Source: Prorocentrum cordatum (Eukaryota > Sar > Dinophyceae > Prorocentrales > Prorocentraceae). Taken from it: 52,500 nucleotides of DNA. The notes beneath the pieces are model-generated. The model searched no databases. It was not told the DNA's origin and saw nothing but the letters and a program-made list of their open reading frames with translations. Position numbers and translations under genes: made by a program. The stretch covers positions 1 through 52,500 of the forward strand of contig CAUYUJ010018060.1 of assembly GCA_963575745.1 (NCBI GenBank). Direction: 5' to 3'. Numbering within the stretch: the stretch's first letter is position 1; each line of letters starts with the position of its first letter. Below, one piece after another: positions 1 through 11,055 of this stretch.

Positions 1-104
1 GGCACTTGTGCAGCCGCTTCTCCTTCACGAAGCCCATGTTCCGATACCTCCCCACCGCAGTCTTATCTGCCACCCTCGGCCGGGAACAGTCCTCCTGGGC
101 CAGA

Positions 105-256
105 TTCTCCTCCTCCTCCTCCTCCTGCTCCTGCTCCTCCTCCTCCTCCTCCTCCTCCTCGCCTACTCCTCCTCCTCCCTCCTCCCTCCTCCCTCACCAT
201 TACTCCTCCCCCTCCTCCACCTCCTCCTCCTGCTCCTCGTCCTCCTCCTCCTCCTA
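105..256. repeat. CTC/TCC triplet array
   Basis: Near-continuous CTC repeats with scattered substitutions. The plus strand is almost pure pyrimidine. Open frames across it encode only poly-Ser, poly-Leu or poly-Gly and are not genes. Confidence 0.9.
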
Positions 257-325
257 GTTGGAGGGGTTGCAGTCGGCGGTCAATCAAAACAAAGGCAGGC
301 CCCAAACTTACAGGATGAAGCAACT

Positions 326-670
326 GCATAAACATGAATTGTCGACCGTCCGCGCTGATTTCTTTTATCGGGGCTGGACGCCACTCCCTTGTCTGGTTAG
401 TCGAAGCCAATCTGGCGCCAATCTGGCAGGCCCAATCTGGCAAACGGGGGCAATCTGGCGAGGGAGCCAGCGCGAATCCAGTCTGGCGAATAACCCAAAT
501 CATCCAGTTTGGCCGGGCCAGATTGGCCCTTGGGGCCCAATCCAATCTGACAGTCTGGCCTTCGACTACCCGGCTTGTGCTCGGGGCGCTCCAGGGGGGG
601 CGCCCGAGGCGCAACCGCGGGTGTCCAAACACCGACCCAAGCAATCCACGCAGACCGTCGAACATGTACG
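326..670. repeat. Family A inverted-repeat element, interrupted copy
   Basis: Left arm 326-384 (cataaacatgaattgtcgac) and right arm 585-670 are imperfect reverse complements of one another and match the arms of the other family A copies. An AATCTGGC minisatellite sits between them, so this looks like a copy with foreign DNA in its core. Confidence 0.6.
400..565. repeat. CCAATCTGGC degenerate minisatellite
   Basis: About ten occurrences of AATCTGGC or close variants at irregular spacing, lying in the core of a family A element. Confidence 0.75.
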
Positions 671-907
671 TGTCTGGAGGTGTTTCTTCTCCAGCTGAAG
701 CCCGAGGCACCAGACTGCCGAAGACAATCTTTCGAAGCGAATCCCTCCCTCAAGCTGCCAGGCTCCCTCCTCCCAGCCCCGTGGAAGCCGCAACACGCGG
801 CCGACCCCGCGTGTGCGGCCCAAAGTGCGGCCAATCCCTCCCCTCGCCCTCCTCCGCCGTCCTTCCGCCTCCTCCGCAGCCCATCCATCTCATATGGGGA
901 ACAATCA

Positions 908-1057
908 ACGACATGAACATGAAAACTCGGAGGTCCGCGCAGGTTTCATGGAACGGCGCTGGACACCCCTCCTCCATGGCACGCGGAGCGCGCCGCCAGG
1001 GGTCCCCCCAGCGCCGATCAGAGGAATCCGCGCGGATCTCCGAATTCTGATGCTTAT
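908..1057. repeat. Family A inverted-repeat element
   Basis: Arms start with aaaactcggaggtccgcgc and end with gcgcggatctccgaattctg. The core holds the palindromic block around cgcggagcgcgcc. The whole unit could fold into a hairpin of about 150 bases. Confidence 0.75.
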
Positions 1058-1353
1058 GTTATTGTTTGTTCCTGCTTCTCTGCGCACCCCCAGTGCTGCA
1101 GCAGAAAAGACGCGCGTCCTGAGCGAATTGGCCTTTCCCTGGGCCATGGGCCTGTCAAAACTTACCCCAGGACGAGGAACTGGCGCTGCGGGTGACCCGT
1201 CGCCTTCATAGCGCATGTTGGACACCGCGGGGTCGCAAAAAAACGGCACTCGCGCGCGCCGGTCAGTCGTATGTTTGCTCACTGACATGACTGGCATCAT
1301 GTGGCGGGTACTGACAGACCAACCTTTGTCCGCTTCCGCCTGCTCTTCGGATG

Positions 1354-1490
1354 CGCCCATTTCCAACCACCACTACCATAGGTTAGGTAGGAGGAGGAGG
1401 AGGAGGAGGAGGAGGAGGAGGAGGAGGAGGAGGAGGAGGAGGACCTCCTCATCCTCTCTCCTCCCCCGTCACACTTATGGTAATTCCCCC
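1354..1490. repeat. Family L foldback with GGA core, weak copy
   Basis: A GGA array (1389-1447) is flanked by ccactaccataggtta on the left and cacacttatggtaatt on the right, which are partly reverse complementary. The same layout is clearer at 5778-5928 and 10440-10608. Confidence 0.5.
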
Positions 1491-1757
1491 CCACCACACC
1501 ACCCCGAGCTATTGCCCTCGATTTTAGTCCGTGCCCCACGCCGCCCGCGCGCCTCTCAGCTGAACTTTGCGGCCACGAGGCGCGCCCATCGAACCGACAG
1601 GGCAGGCCGTTCCGGCTTCATCAGCCGCCCGCGCGCGCAAGGGTGCCAATCGTGCGCGCGCGCCCCTCAGCAAAGGACAGAGGATGTGGGGAGGAACTGA
1701 AGGGGGCACAGGTAACCCAAGGCGGGGCTAAATCGCCCGTCGCGTTTCCCCCACCCC

Positions 1758-2050
1758 CGGCGCCCGGGGGTGTGGGGGGGGGATGAGGAGACGGGGGGGA
1801 GAGAGGAAGAACAGAGAAACGGGAAGGAAAGAAGGAGGAGGGGGAGTAAGAAAGGGGGAAATTAATCATCATGGCGAAATATGAGGGGATGGTGCGGAGT
1901 GAGGAGAGGAGGCGGGCACGAGGAGAGAGGAGGATAGGAGGGACGACAAGGAGGACAGAGGAGAGCGGAGGGAGAAGATGGAGAAGGGAGGAAACCAGGG
2001 AGGGAGGAGGACAGTGAAGGAGAGAGGAAGGAGGAGGAGGAATATGAAGA
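1758..2050. repeat. Purine-rich GGA/GAG region
   Basis: Strand-asymmetric purine-rich DNA made of degenerate GGA, GAG and GGGA motifs. No credible coding on either strand. Confidence 0.7.
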
Positions 2051-2539
2051 AGAAGGACTGGAATTGCGGGAGTTATTGGTGGCAATGGTAACATGAGAGA
2101 TAGCAAGGCGGAAAGTTGTTTCCTTTCAGTACAAATCACCGCGAAGACGCTCGGCACACCTCACCCATGGCTCAGGAGCTTCAACTCGAACAAGACGTAG
2201 TGAGCCCTGGGGAGCCCTGTCGGCTCGTCCGTGGTCAACTCGCACTTGGGATGACCTAGCCATGACCAGGGCCGCGATCATGAATGGCACCGCGCAGTAG
2301 GGAGAGTGAAGACAAGCTACGTATCCCGATGTGGCATCAACCAGCCGATGGAGCAGGGCACTGCTCGTGGGGGCCCGGCACAGATCGTGGCCGACGTGCG
2401 CTCGAACCGCATCACGATTAGTTCCCCGTATCTATGCGCAGCCCCTCGCTGGCACAGCTGTCCGCCCTCGGCACTCACACGCGTGCAGGCGCCGGCGGGC
2501 GTGGCTAGTCGCAGCAGCCCGGGACCAGCAGCGCAACTA

Positions 2540-4380
2540 AGTTCATGTGCATTTTTGGAATTTCGCCGCGCCTGTCTTGACGAGCGCGAAGGCACAATTC
2601 ACCCAATGGCTCGCGGCAGTGCGCCGCGGGCCGCTGGACCTTACTGCTGACGACTGCTGGCCAGCGGACGTCTTGGCCCGGTCGTCGTCCTGGGAACTGG
2701 CTGGCCGTAACCCACCGGTCAGTGCCAGCCAGTCTCCAGAATGACGCAGTCCGAGCAAAGGATGTAGGCGAAGATGTCGCACAGGTCCTGCTGCTTCATG
2801 AAGCGCATCGCGGGCCACAGTTCCGAGGCGATGATGGGCGGGTGCGTCTCCGAGATGTTCTTCAGGCCATCGAGCGTGGCCGATGTAGTCGACAAAATGG
2901 GTCGACGGTGGTCTGCGGCGGGAAGGCGTCGGACAGCTCCTCGATGCGGTTGGTGTGGATGCCGCCGCTGTCGTGTCAGTCGCCGTAAGCAATGTTGAAC
3001 AGACGTTCGCCGCGGATGAGCTCGTCCTTGCTCATGTTCCTGGTCTTGCCCTTTCTCTTCCACGTGGATGGTCACATCCTCGATCTCCGACTGTGGTCAT
3101 CAGAGGCCCCGAACAACCTCATGACTCTCGGTTTGCTCGGCCGGCGGTCCGTCTGAAGACGAAATCTCGTTATCGCCCCAGAGGCCCGTGATTCCTGCCT
3201 TGCCAGGGTTCTGTGGTAACTATGAGCAGGCGCGGAACGTCCGTGTACGATCGCGCTGCAAGCTGCGCTGGTGGTTGTGGCGGCCCATGGTCTTAGACGA
3301 CATGTCCCAGCAACTTGTGGCGCGCACTTGCGCGTGCACGCAGCTGACTCGGTATTCGAGCATTGTCGTCCGAAGGCAAACGGCACCGCGGGAGTTGTGC
3401 ACAGGTGGTGCGTAGAGTGCGCTTGGTTTCGTCTGGGACCCTTCTTGAAAGCAAGTCAGTTTGAGTAAATGTTGTGCTCTTTGTGTGGAGAACTAATCGG
3501 CAGGAAAAGGGTAGTGGATCTCCCGATCGGAGCCGAAATCGCTGCCAGCATGCTGCGCGGAGGCCCGCAAAGGCATGAGCACGCTCTCGTTCTCGAAATA
3601 CCAGCGCCGGAGGCGTCATGGTGTCACGCACTGGTTCCACGGGTGACGTCTCCTTGGAGAATGCCAGCGCTGGTGGGCTAATTGCTTGCGCTGCCGAATG
3701 TGCGCGCGTGACGCGTGATTGCGTTCGGCTTCTCGGCACTTTGATCGCGTGATCCTTGAGGGCGGATGGCACGGGCCGCGTGCGGTTATCTGACGTGCGC
3801 CTGCTGCCATGTGCTGCACGCAGGGCCAATCCGATGACGAAAAAAATGAATGCTTGAAATTGTCCAGCCACATGGCTGGCGTACAGCACCGGAGAGGCTG
3901 GTGCTGCAATGCTGATTACAACGGTGGCGTGGAGGCCGCACCCGCGCCTGAAGCATTGTGTAAACGCACCACTGGGCACAGACGATGCCCCAGCGTGCTT
4001 CGGGCATGCAGAAGCGCTTGGACATGATCGTGGAAGTGTCCATCTCGTCGTCATCGGCGAGGGTGCTGGAACAGACGTCAAAGGTGACCTCGTGGCGCGA
4101 GTATGTTTTGGCAGGCTATGGAGCTACAGCCAGTCCCTGCGGTCGTGTGCGCCTGCTCTGGATGCTGGCCTCGGCCAGATTGCAGGCGGTCGTCATGGAG
4201 AGAATTCACGAGCTGAAGCACACGAGCGCGCACCGTCGTGGTCGTCTGCGCGGTGGTCCCCTCGTTCTCGGCCTCCTCGACCTCCTGCATGGTCTTGAAG
4301 GCTGTGATGAGCTCCTCGGCCTCGTCCAAGTCCCCCCGGAGGGTTATCATGGAGGCCGAGGTTGTGTGTTGAGCGCAGCT
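2540..4380 (-). pseudogene. Decayed intronless gene copy, membrane-protein-like, unidentified
   Basis: Protein-like stretches follow each other on the minus strand but switch frame and contain stops. In reading order: an acidic helical segment with LDEAEELITAFKTMQEVEEA (about 4335-4250); MDTSTIMSKRFC..WGIVCAQWCVY (4043-3960); a hydrophobic stretch with SHVAGQFQAFIFFVIGLAL (about 3925-3795); MSKDELIRGERLFNIAYGD (3035-2979), ended by TGA at 2976-2978 where a Trp codon would keep the sentence going; and LDGLKN..HPPIIASELW..DIFAYILCSD (about 2880-2740). Amino-acid use is normal rather than low complexity. Frameshifts, a stop and no clear introns suggest a decayed, possibly retrocopied, gene. I do not recognise the parent. 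It lies beyond the last NAA30 exon seen, so it may sit in the next NAA30 intron or downstream of that gene. Confidence 0.45.
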
Positions 4381-4595
4381 CGCGCTTGCCCCTCGGAAGC
4401 TGTTGCATCTGCCCCACGCTTGTCGGCCCTATCGATATATCGATCTTGATGGATACGCAATGTTTGGCGGGATATGCATGCACGAGCGTGTACAATAGCA
4501 CCGAATACTCCTCCGTAGGTTCCTGGAGCCTGGCCGGGTCTCACTTGAGGGCCTGCTGGGACTTGGTCTGGCACCCCAGGGCCTCCAAGTTCAGC

Positions 4596-4830
4596 GAGGG
4601 ATCTGTCGACCTCTATCCCAGGCTTCGTAGCGAGTGGACCAACATGTTGGGGCCCAACCCTGGGATGTGGGGAGCGTCCATCCTCGATAGGGGTGCGTCC
4701 GAATAGTCCATAGCATCCTTGGGGTGCATCCCAAGGTTCCCCCCCTTTTCTGAACGGCTTCACTTTTCGTCAACACATTGGGGGTTGGGGGTGAACGCTC
4801 GCCTGCGAAAGTTCTAGGTGCGCTGAGCCT
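4596..4830. repeat. Family K dispersed repeat, copy 1
   Basis: Shares ttggggcccaa, ctgggat, gataggggtgcg and cgcctgcgaa in the same order with 31345-31560. The copies are diverged but colinear over more than 200 bases. Confidence 0.65.
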
Positions 4831-4865
4831 TATGACCAGGGATAGAAGAATAACACACACACACA

Positions 4866-4919
4866 CACGTAAACAGGAACTGTTGGCGCTGGGCGCGGAG
4901 CGCCAAAAGGTTATGTGCG
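4866..4919. repeat. Family A fragment
   Basis: Contains gcggagcgccaaaaggttatg, closely matching the right arm end of the family A copy at 6738-6908. Only one arm is present. Confidence 0.5.
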
Positions 4920-5149
4920 TGTTGCTTCTTCGAAGGGAACTCCTTCGCCTCCGAGGGGGGATCCAGCCAGGATGCGCGACCACGGGCCTCGGACGGCACC
5001 GCAGGCGGGGCGGGCTGCCAAGGCTGCCATGCCTGGCAAACGTGGTGGTCCCAGGCGGCCGGGACGGTCCACCTCCGCGCCCGCCACGCTGGTCACCGAG
5101 GCCAGGCTGCACCAGCGTGCACTTACAGTCAAAACGTATATTAAGGACG

Positions 5150-5300
5150 CGTGGTAAGGACGCAAGACCCTTGGAGGCCGAAGTTGGGATTTTTTGGGGC
5201 GGGGGGCGGCCAGTGAAAACGGCGAAGGACGGGCCGCAGAGGCAAGGACGCAAGGGTATCCTAGATGAAGGCGCGCGTCCTTACTAGGCGCGTTGACTGT
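5150..5300. repeat. Family E dispersed repeat, copy 1
   Basis: Carries the family markers gaggcaaggacgcaagggta and tccttactaggcgcgttgac, seen again at 20606-20772, 21034-21192 and 26113-26276. Confidence 0.65.
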
Positions 5301-5520
5301 AGGAGAGCCCCAAACGATGCGCCACCACCAGCCCTGGCCAGGCCTATCGTGTGCCCCAGCCTGGTATACAGGCATTCCTGGCCTAGGCCAGGAGGTCTGT
5401 GCACCGATCCAGGGCCCATGAAGTGCCTGGCCAGGGCTGCTGGTGGTGTATGGATGGCGCCCCTCCGAGCATAATCTGCTGGGGTGGGTCGGTGGGCAGC
5501 CTCCCTGGATGCGGCCGATC
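5255..5520. repeat. Nested foldback sequence
   Basis: Arms caccaccagccctggccagg (from 5323) and its reverse complement with a 3-base insertion (5425-5448) flank a centre that contains the perfect palindrome CCTGGCCTAGGCCAGG (about 5375-5390). No coding seen. Confidence 0.7.
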
Positions 5521-5777
5521 GAGAGATTTCCTGCCACTGCCTCGCGCACTGGTCTGCGGCGGAAGTACCAGGCACACGTGCGCACGTTGAGCCAGTTGTG
5601 AGTGCAACGCTGGCTGACACTGCCACCGTTGCCCCGAGGAGGAGGCAGGCTGCGGTGCTCCCGAATCGGAAGCGTCTGCGATGCTCCCGAATCTGAAGCG
5701 TTGCGAACCCAGTGCGGCGCCATGCTGGCGCTGTGATGATAATGTGGACGACGTTGAGCTGCAGCAACTCGTACAAC

Positions 5778-5928
5778 GGGCCTGTTTTCCACCACCACCA
5801 CCACCACAAGTTGGAGGGGGAGGGAATTCCTCCTACTCATCCTTCTCCTCTTCATCCTCCTCCTCCTCGCCCTCCTCCTTCCCCCCTCCAACTTATGATG
5901 GTGTTGGTGGAAGACAGGCCCATCTGGC
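5778..5928. repeat. Family L foldback with TCC core
   Basis: gggcctgttttccaccacca and aagttggaggggg on the left are matched on the right by the reverse-complementary ccccctccaacttatgatgg and ggtggaagacaggccc. A TCC triplet array fills the loop. Confidence 0.75.
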
Positions 5929-6075
5929 GCACTCGCAAGCAACGGTGCCGGGCAGGCTCCTGCCTGCACCCGCGTCGCGTGCTGGGCGAGCAGCTCCGCG
6001 GCACGGGCGCGCGGCGGCGACCATGGCGGGCGGCCGCGCGGAGCATGTGGGGCTAGCTGGGAGGGGGGCCCCGCG

Positions 6076-6575
6076 GTACGAGGGGGCGCCCCCCGGAAGG
6101 GGGGGAGGGGAGAAGGAAGAGGAGGAGGAGGAGGAGAAGGAGGAGGGGGGGGGGGGGAGGAGGTGGGGAGGAGGAGGAGGAGGAGGAGGAGGAGGAGGAG
6201 GAGGAGAGGAGAAGAAGAGGAGAATAATAACAGGAGGAGGAGAGAGGAGGGATGATGATGAGGAGGAGGAGGAGGAAGGAGGAGGAGGAGAGGAGGAGCA
6301 GGAGGAGGAGGAGCAGGAGGAGGGAGGAGCAGGAGGAGGTGGAGGGGGGAGCAGGAGAAGGAAGAGGAGGGAGGAGGAGGAGGAGGAGGAGGAGGAGGGA
6401 GGAGGGGGAGAAGGGAGGAGAGGAGGTGGAGGGAGGAGGAGGAGGAGGGGAAGGGAGGAGGAGGAGGGAGGAGCAGGAGGGAGGAGCAGGAGGAGGGAGG
6501 AGGGAGGAGCAAGAGGAGAAGGAAAAGGAGGAGGGAGGAGGAAGAGGAGGCGGGAGAAGGAGCATGAGAGGGAGG
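6076..6575. repeat. GGA triplet array, about 500 bp
   Basis: Long run of GGA and GAG codon-like triplets with few interruptions. It lies just inside the intron that follows the NAA30 exon at 6646-6590, so the NAA30 sense strand carries TCC here. Confidence 0.9.
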
Positions 6576-6589
6576 GGGGGCACAATGAC

Positions 6590-6646
6590 AGCGCGCCGAG
6601 GTTGGTCACCTCGGTCTCCAGCACGCACTCGTCGGCCCCCGTCTCC
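6590..6646 (-). CDS. NAA30: NAA30 exon 5 (GNAT beta-strand after the acetyl-CoA loop)
   Basis: Encodes ETGADECVLETEVTNLGA plus split codons at both ends. This matches the VLETEITN segment of NatC catalytic subunits, where this strand and the following Asn belong to the GNAT core. The acceptor is AG at 6647-6648 followed by G, and the leading G completes the Arg codon begun by exon 4. The 3' end is uncertain: a GT donor after GCGCT (exon end 6590, used here) or a GC donor after CTCG (exon end 6597) are both possible. The remaining C-terminal part (LYENLGF and the terminal strands in the family) was not found at lower coordinates and probably lies outside the window. Confidence 0.75.
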
Positions 6647-6737
6647 CTCGGGCTCGCGCGGTTGGGGGGGGGGCCTGGAGAGCGGGCGAGCACGAGAGAA
6701 GGAGGGGCGGACGGGGGGGACGCCAAGAGAAAGAAAA

Positions 6738-6908
6738 AACGCCATAAGCAGAACCTTTTGGCGATCCGCGCGGATTCCCTGGATCCGCGCTGCGCCCCCC
6801 TCCCTGACGCGCTCCGCGCGCCAGGGCCGGCGCCGGAGGCGCCACGGGGGGGCCCAGCGCGGATCCAAGAAATCCGCGCGGAGCGCCAAAAGTTTATGTT
6901 TAGGGCGT
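6738..6908. repeat. Family A inverted-repeat element, well-preserved copy
   Basis: Left arm ccataagcagaaccttttgg..cgcggattccctggatccgc; right arm gcggatccaagaaatccgcg..gcgccaaaagtttatg. Between them are two GC palindromic blocks, around gcgctccgcgcgcc and ggcgccggaggcgcc. A family B copy follows 36 bases on. Confidence 0.85.
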
Positions 6909-6943
6909 TGTTCTGCGAGCGACTACTAAACCATGAGACCTTT

Positions 6944-7085
6944 TCGAGGCCTCCCAAATGGGGTCGGAAAACATGGGGCCGGAGGATCGAAACGCATCGC
7001 CGATACATCGCCGATGCATCGCCGACACATCGGCGATGCATCGGCCATGCACTGGCGACGTCGCCGATACATCCGCGACGCCAGC
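6944..7085. repeat. Family B element (ATCGCCGATGCATCGGCGAT type)
   Basis: Starts with aggcctcccaaatggggtcg and contains repeated cgccgatacatcgccgatgc and its reverse complement. Same organisation at 14236, 23731 and 29624. Confidence 0.75.
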
Positions 7086-7264
7086 GTGAGTAAAGCGAAG
7101 CGAGCGTCCACGAGATCCCCCTTGCGAGACCCGCTCTCGCCGAAGACCAAAAGGGACACGCGCCGCCCGCCGGCGTCTTGAACGACTACCATAAAGGCAT
7201 CTTGGCCCACGTGCCCATGTGAACCCTTGTCCAGGGCATCTTCCCATACGCGAGTATGTCAAGG

Positions 7265-8345
7265 TCCGTGCACACAAGCACACACAACTATACATATATA
7301 TATATATATATACATGTACATACATACGTATGTATGCATAGATGCACGCACACACACATACACGCAATCATGCATGCATGCAAACCTGCACACATACATA
7401 CATGCACACATACATACAATGCACACATGCATCCATACATACGCACATGCATCCATACATACATGCATACATGCATATATACATGCATGCACGACCGCAT
7501 GCATGCATACATACACTAAATACACACAAACATACATACACGCATACACACATACGTACATACATGCATACGTGCACGCTTACACATACCTACAGTCATC
7601 CATGCATACCGACACGTATGCATACATACATACGTACGCCCATATATAAACACGTACACACAAACATACAAACATACAAACATACATACACACACGCACA
7701 CATCCATACAGTATTGCATACATGCATGCATGCATGCATGCATGCGTACACACGTACATGCACACCCAAACATACATACACACATACGTGCATACATGCA
7801 TGCATGCGTGCAACCACACATACATGTACGCATGCATGCACATATCCACACATACACACATGCTTGCATGCATGCATACATACATGCATACATGCGTGCA
7901 TACATGTTTAAATGCCTACGAGCATGTATGTATGAATATGTATATGTACCGACCTGCGGGCATGCACAACTATACGTATATATATAGATGTATGCAGACA
8001 TGTCTACACACATGCATACATACATGCAACCATGCATATACACATACGTGCATACGTGCATACGTACATATGTCCACTCAGAACTATACACATACATACA
8101 TACATACATACATACATACATACATACATACATACATACGTACATACATACATATATACATGCATACACACATACATACATACATACATACATACATACA
8201 TACATACATACAGACACACACACACATACATACCTACATACATACATACATACATACATACATGCATGCATGCATGCATGCATGCATACATACATACACA
8301 CACATACATGCGTGCATGCATGCATACATACACGTGTGTATACAG
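7265..8345. repeat. ACAT/ATGC tetranucleotide tract
   Basis: About 1.1 kb of CATA, TACA and ATGC tetranucleotides, including a pure ACAT run around 8090-8210. All long open frames here are repeat artefacts (Tyr, Ile, His, Cys, Met only). Confidence 0.95.
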
Positions 8346-9031
8346 CTATGCCATACGCATGCATAAACGAGGCATTAGAGCTGCTTAGATGTCGCATCTC
8401 GACTGTTTAAACATAATCGTATGCATAGATGGAAGCGTACGCTCACACGCGCACTCTTGATGTATGCGTAAGTCTGTGCACATCCCCACGGGTTCATAAC
8501 AACTATTGTGCGCGCGGGCGCGCGAGGCGCAGGCAAAGCGCGCAAACAGGTGCAGCGACAGTCATTTCCATGAATCTCGCCCTCCCCATTCTGCCACGTC
8601 CTCGTGCAAGCAACTATCATGGGCATCGTTCCCGGATGGGCTGGTGGGGACACGCGAAGTGACAAGATTGCAGCTAAAGACTAAGAGAAGTCGCAGTTGG
8701 CGGTTCTGGAAAATGTATCAGGCGCCGCAGCCTGTCCAGAGCGCTCCAGAACAGTCTGGAACAATAGGTCCTCATCCAACGCCTGCCTGACTCCCCGAGC
8801 CGTTTTTCTGACGTTCCCAAAGAGGGCCCAGGAAGGCCAGAATCCAGGAAGCACCTCCAGGACCCCGTTCATTCAGGACCAACCTCTGTTTCGCGGCCCT
8901 GAAAAATGTAGGCCCCCGGACCTCCTTTTTCGGGGTGCGCCCTGGCCAGCACTTCGAAGGGGCATCCAGCCGTGGCGACGCAAGTCCCTGCCACGCGAGG
9001 GTCCAGCTTCGAGAGTGCAGCTTCGAGGGGG
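8346..9031. other. Intronic sequence without recognised feature
   Basis: No exon, tandem repeat or inverted repeat that I can support. Two GC-rich short motifs, gcgcgcgggcgcgcgaggcg near 8509 and the accompanying run, are local only. Confidence 0.5.
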
Positions 9032-9265
9032 GAACGAACAAGGACATGAACATGAAAACTCGGAGGTCCTCGCTCGCGGAGTTCTCGGATCGGCGCTGAA
9101 ACCCCCTAGCGGCCCCGAAGCTCGACCCTAGAACCTCGAATAGGGGAACGAACAATGACATAGACCTAAAAACTCGGAGGTCCTCGCGGATTTCTCGGAT
9201 CGGCGCTGGAACCCCCTCCCTGGCGCGCGGAGCGCGCCAGGGGTGGCGCAGGAGGCGCCGGCAGG
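9032..9265. repeat. Family A, two left halves in tandem
   Basis: cgaacaaggacatgaacatg..aaaactcggaggtcctcg..ctcggatcggcgctg occurs at about 9032-9110 and again at 9146-9215. The second copy continues into the palindromic core tggcgcgcggagcgcgccag, but no right arm follows. Confidence 0.7.
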
Positions 9266-9725
9266 GGTTCCCAAGATGGCCTCCAAGACGGCCCTGGAGC
9301 ATTCCAAGAGGGCCACAAGTCGGCCCATAGAGGCCCCCGAAACGGCTTCCGACGGCGTCAGACGGACCAGGAGCCCACCAAGACGGCCGAACATGGCCCT
9401 AAGATGGCCCAAGACGGCCCAAGAGGCCTCCAAGAGGGCATCCAGGAAGGCCCGAAAAGGCAAAATCATTGGTTTCCCATGGATTTTTTGAAGGATTGTG
9501 GCAGTTGCTTTTTTTCTGCCTTCCGACGGCCCGAGACGGCCCAAATGCCCCCAAAGATCGCCCAGGAGGCCCAAGACACGGCCCCAAGAGGCCTCCAAGA
9601 CGGCCCAAGAGGTCTCCAAGACGCTCAAGATGGCCTCCAAGACGGTCCAAGAGCTCTCCAAGACGTCCTCCAAGAAGGCCCGAAAAAGGTCAAAATGGCC
9701 TCCAGACGGCCAAGATGACCGTCTG
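9255..9725. repeat. CCAAGAGGCCTCCAAGACGG minisatellite
   Basis: Degenerate 10-20 base units built from ccaagacgg, ccaagaggcc and tccaagacg. Similar arrays recur at 13090, 31085, 47745 and 48430. Confidence 0.75.
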
Positions 9726-9920
9726 GATGCCCGCGTGTTCCCTGAAGGCTTTCCAAACCGATTCGGGGAACACATGGTCCGATAGCTTGGCAGGTCTGGC
9801 CTCAACGTTCGGCCACATAGGCGCTTCCACAAAGGCAGGGGGCGGCGGTGATTCGCCGTAGGCGTCTTCGATATGTTATTTGCTACATATCCTCAAAACG
9901 AATCTAGAGGAAGAACACCG

Positions 9921-10004
9921 CCGTAACCATAAACTTTTGGGGGGGCCCTGCGCGGATCCAAGAAATCCACACGGAGCGCCCCAAAAAATTGTGCTTATGG
10001 CGAT
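9921..10004. repeat. Family A fragment
   Basis: ccgtaaccataaacttttgg followed directly by ctgcgcggatccaagaaatc and the right arm end. The core is deleted. A family C copy starts about 80 bases later. Confidence 0.65.
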
Positions 10005-10082
10005 GTTTCTACTATGAACATCCTCGGAACGAATCCTTGGTGCCGACGAACCTTCCCTACAACAGAAAACCTCCGCAAACGC

Positions 10083-10302
10083 CGAATCGGGGATCTTCTG
10101 ACCCGGGTCAATCCAGACCCGGGTCAACCAACCCTTGCATAATCCTGCAAGATCCTGCACCCAAACCCAGATCAATGCGAAAGATCCTGCGATATCCTGC
10201 AGGATCCTGCACCCAAACCTTGGTCAGTGCGACCCTGGCCCTGCAGGATCCTGCAAGGTCCGACGCTCTGGCTGACCCCCGTTTGCATTGACCCCCCGTC
10301 TC
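10083..10302. repeat. Family C repeat, copy 1
   Basis: Starts ggggatcttctgacccgggt and ends gctgacccccgtttgcattg, with internal repeats of gatcctgca and the palindrome-like tgcaggatcctgca. Closely related to 19816-20031. Confidence 0.85.
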
Positions 10303-10321
10303 CTGGTCTAAGACCGATCTT

Positions 10322-10424
10322 CCGGCACTCCGAACGGACTTCTTGTGGCGGCGCCCCCGCCCGGGCCCAGGGCGGCGCACGAGGCGCCGCCAAGGGGTGA
10401 AACCAGCGCAGACCTCCGAACAGC
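10322..10424. repeat. Family A, degenerate copy
   Basis: cactccgaacggacttcttg on the left and ccagcgcagacctccgaac on the right keep the arm order around a ggcggcgcacgaggcgccgcc core. Confidence 0.5.
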
Positions 10425-10439
10425 TGGCGCACATGATGG

Positions 10440-10608
10440 GCCGATGTTCCACCGCAGCAGGTTGGGGAGGAGGAGGAGGAGGAGGAGGAGGAGGAGGAGG
10501 AGACGGAGGAGGAGGAGGAGGAGGAGGAGGCAGAGGAGGAGGACATCCCCATCCTTTCCTCTTCCCCGTCCTACCTATGGTGGTGCTGGTGGAACACTGG
10601 CCCATCAT
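10440..10608. repeat. Family L foldback with GGA core
   Basis: gatgggccgatgttccaccg on the left is matched by the reverse complement of gctggtggaacactggcccatc on the right. A GGA array of about 80 bases (10466-10546) fills most of the loop. Confidence 0.8.
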
Positions 10609-10887
10609 TACACCGACTGCTCATTCTTCGACTCTTCGAGGAAAGCGCCCGGCGGTGGGGCCGAAAACAGCCGCGTGCGGGATTTGTCAAGCGCACCGTC
10701 CATGGTTTCCAGAAGGCCCCACTCGTCCGCTCCGACTCTGCCCCCTCTTGTAAGGCTGCGCGGCAGACTCACAAACCGTCCCGGCAGAAGACTGGGGTCG
10801 GCTTCAAAGGCTGGGCGAAGCAAGCGAGAAGCGAGCAAGCGGAACACACAGACACAATCGCAAGCGCCAAAGGTGGGGAAACCAAAG

Positions 10888-11055
10888 GGTGCCGATACCG
10901 CTAATTACTCTCCAGACCTCTCCTGGGGTCCGCCCTGACCAATTGTTCGATGGGAACCCAGCGGTGGCGACGAGGCTTCCCTGGAGGCCCAAGCAAGGGA
11001 AGACGAGGAAGGGGAGGCGGTATGGGTACCTTTTCCTCCTCTGAGAGGGGGGAAG
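10888..11055. repeat. Family F dispersed repeat, copy 1
   Basis: Shares tggcgacgagg, ggtatgggt and ccttttcctcctctga in order with 25790-25950. Confidence 0.65.

Noticed and set aside
105-6512. Long open frames encoding poly-Gly, poly-Pro, poly-Ser or poly-Leu
   Set aside because: They follow triplet arrays and their reverse complements. No start context or conserved residues.
7265-8400. Long Cys/Tyr/Val or His/Thr/Ile open frames on both strands
   Set aside because: Direct result of ACAT and ATGC tetranucleotides, which rarely form stops.
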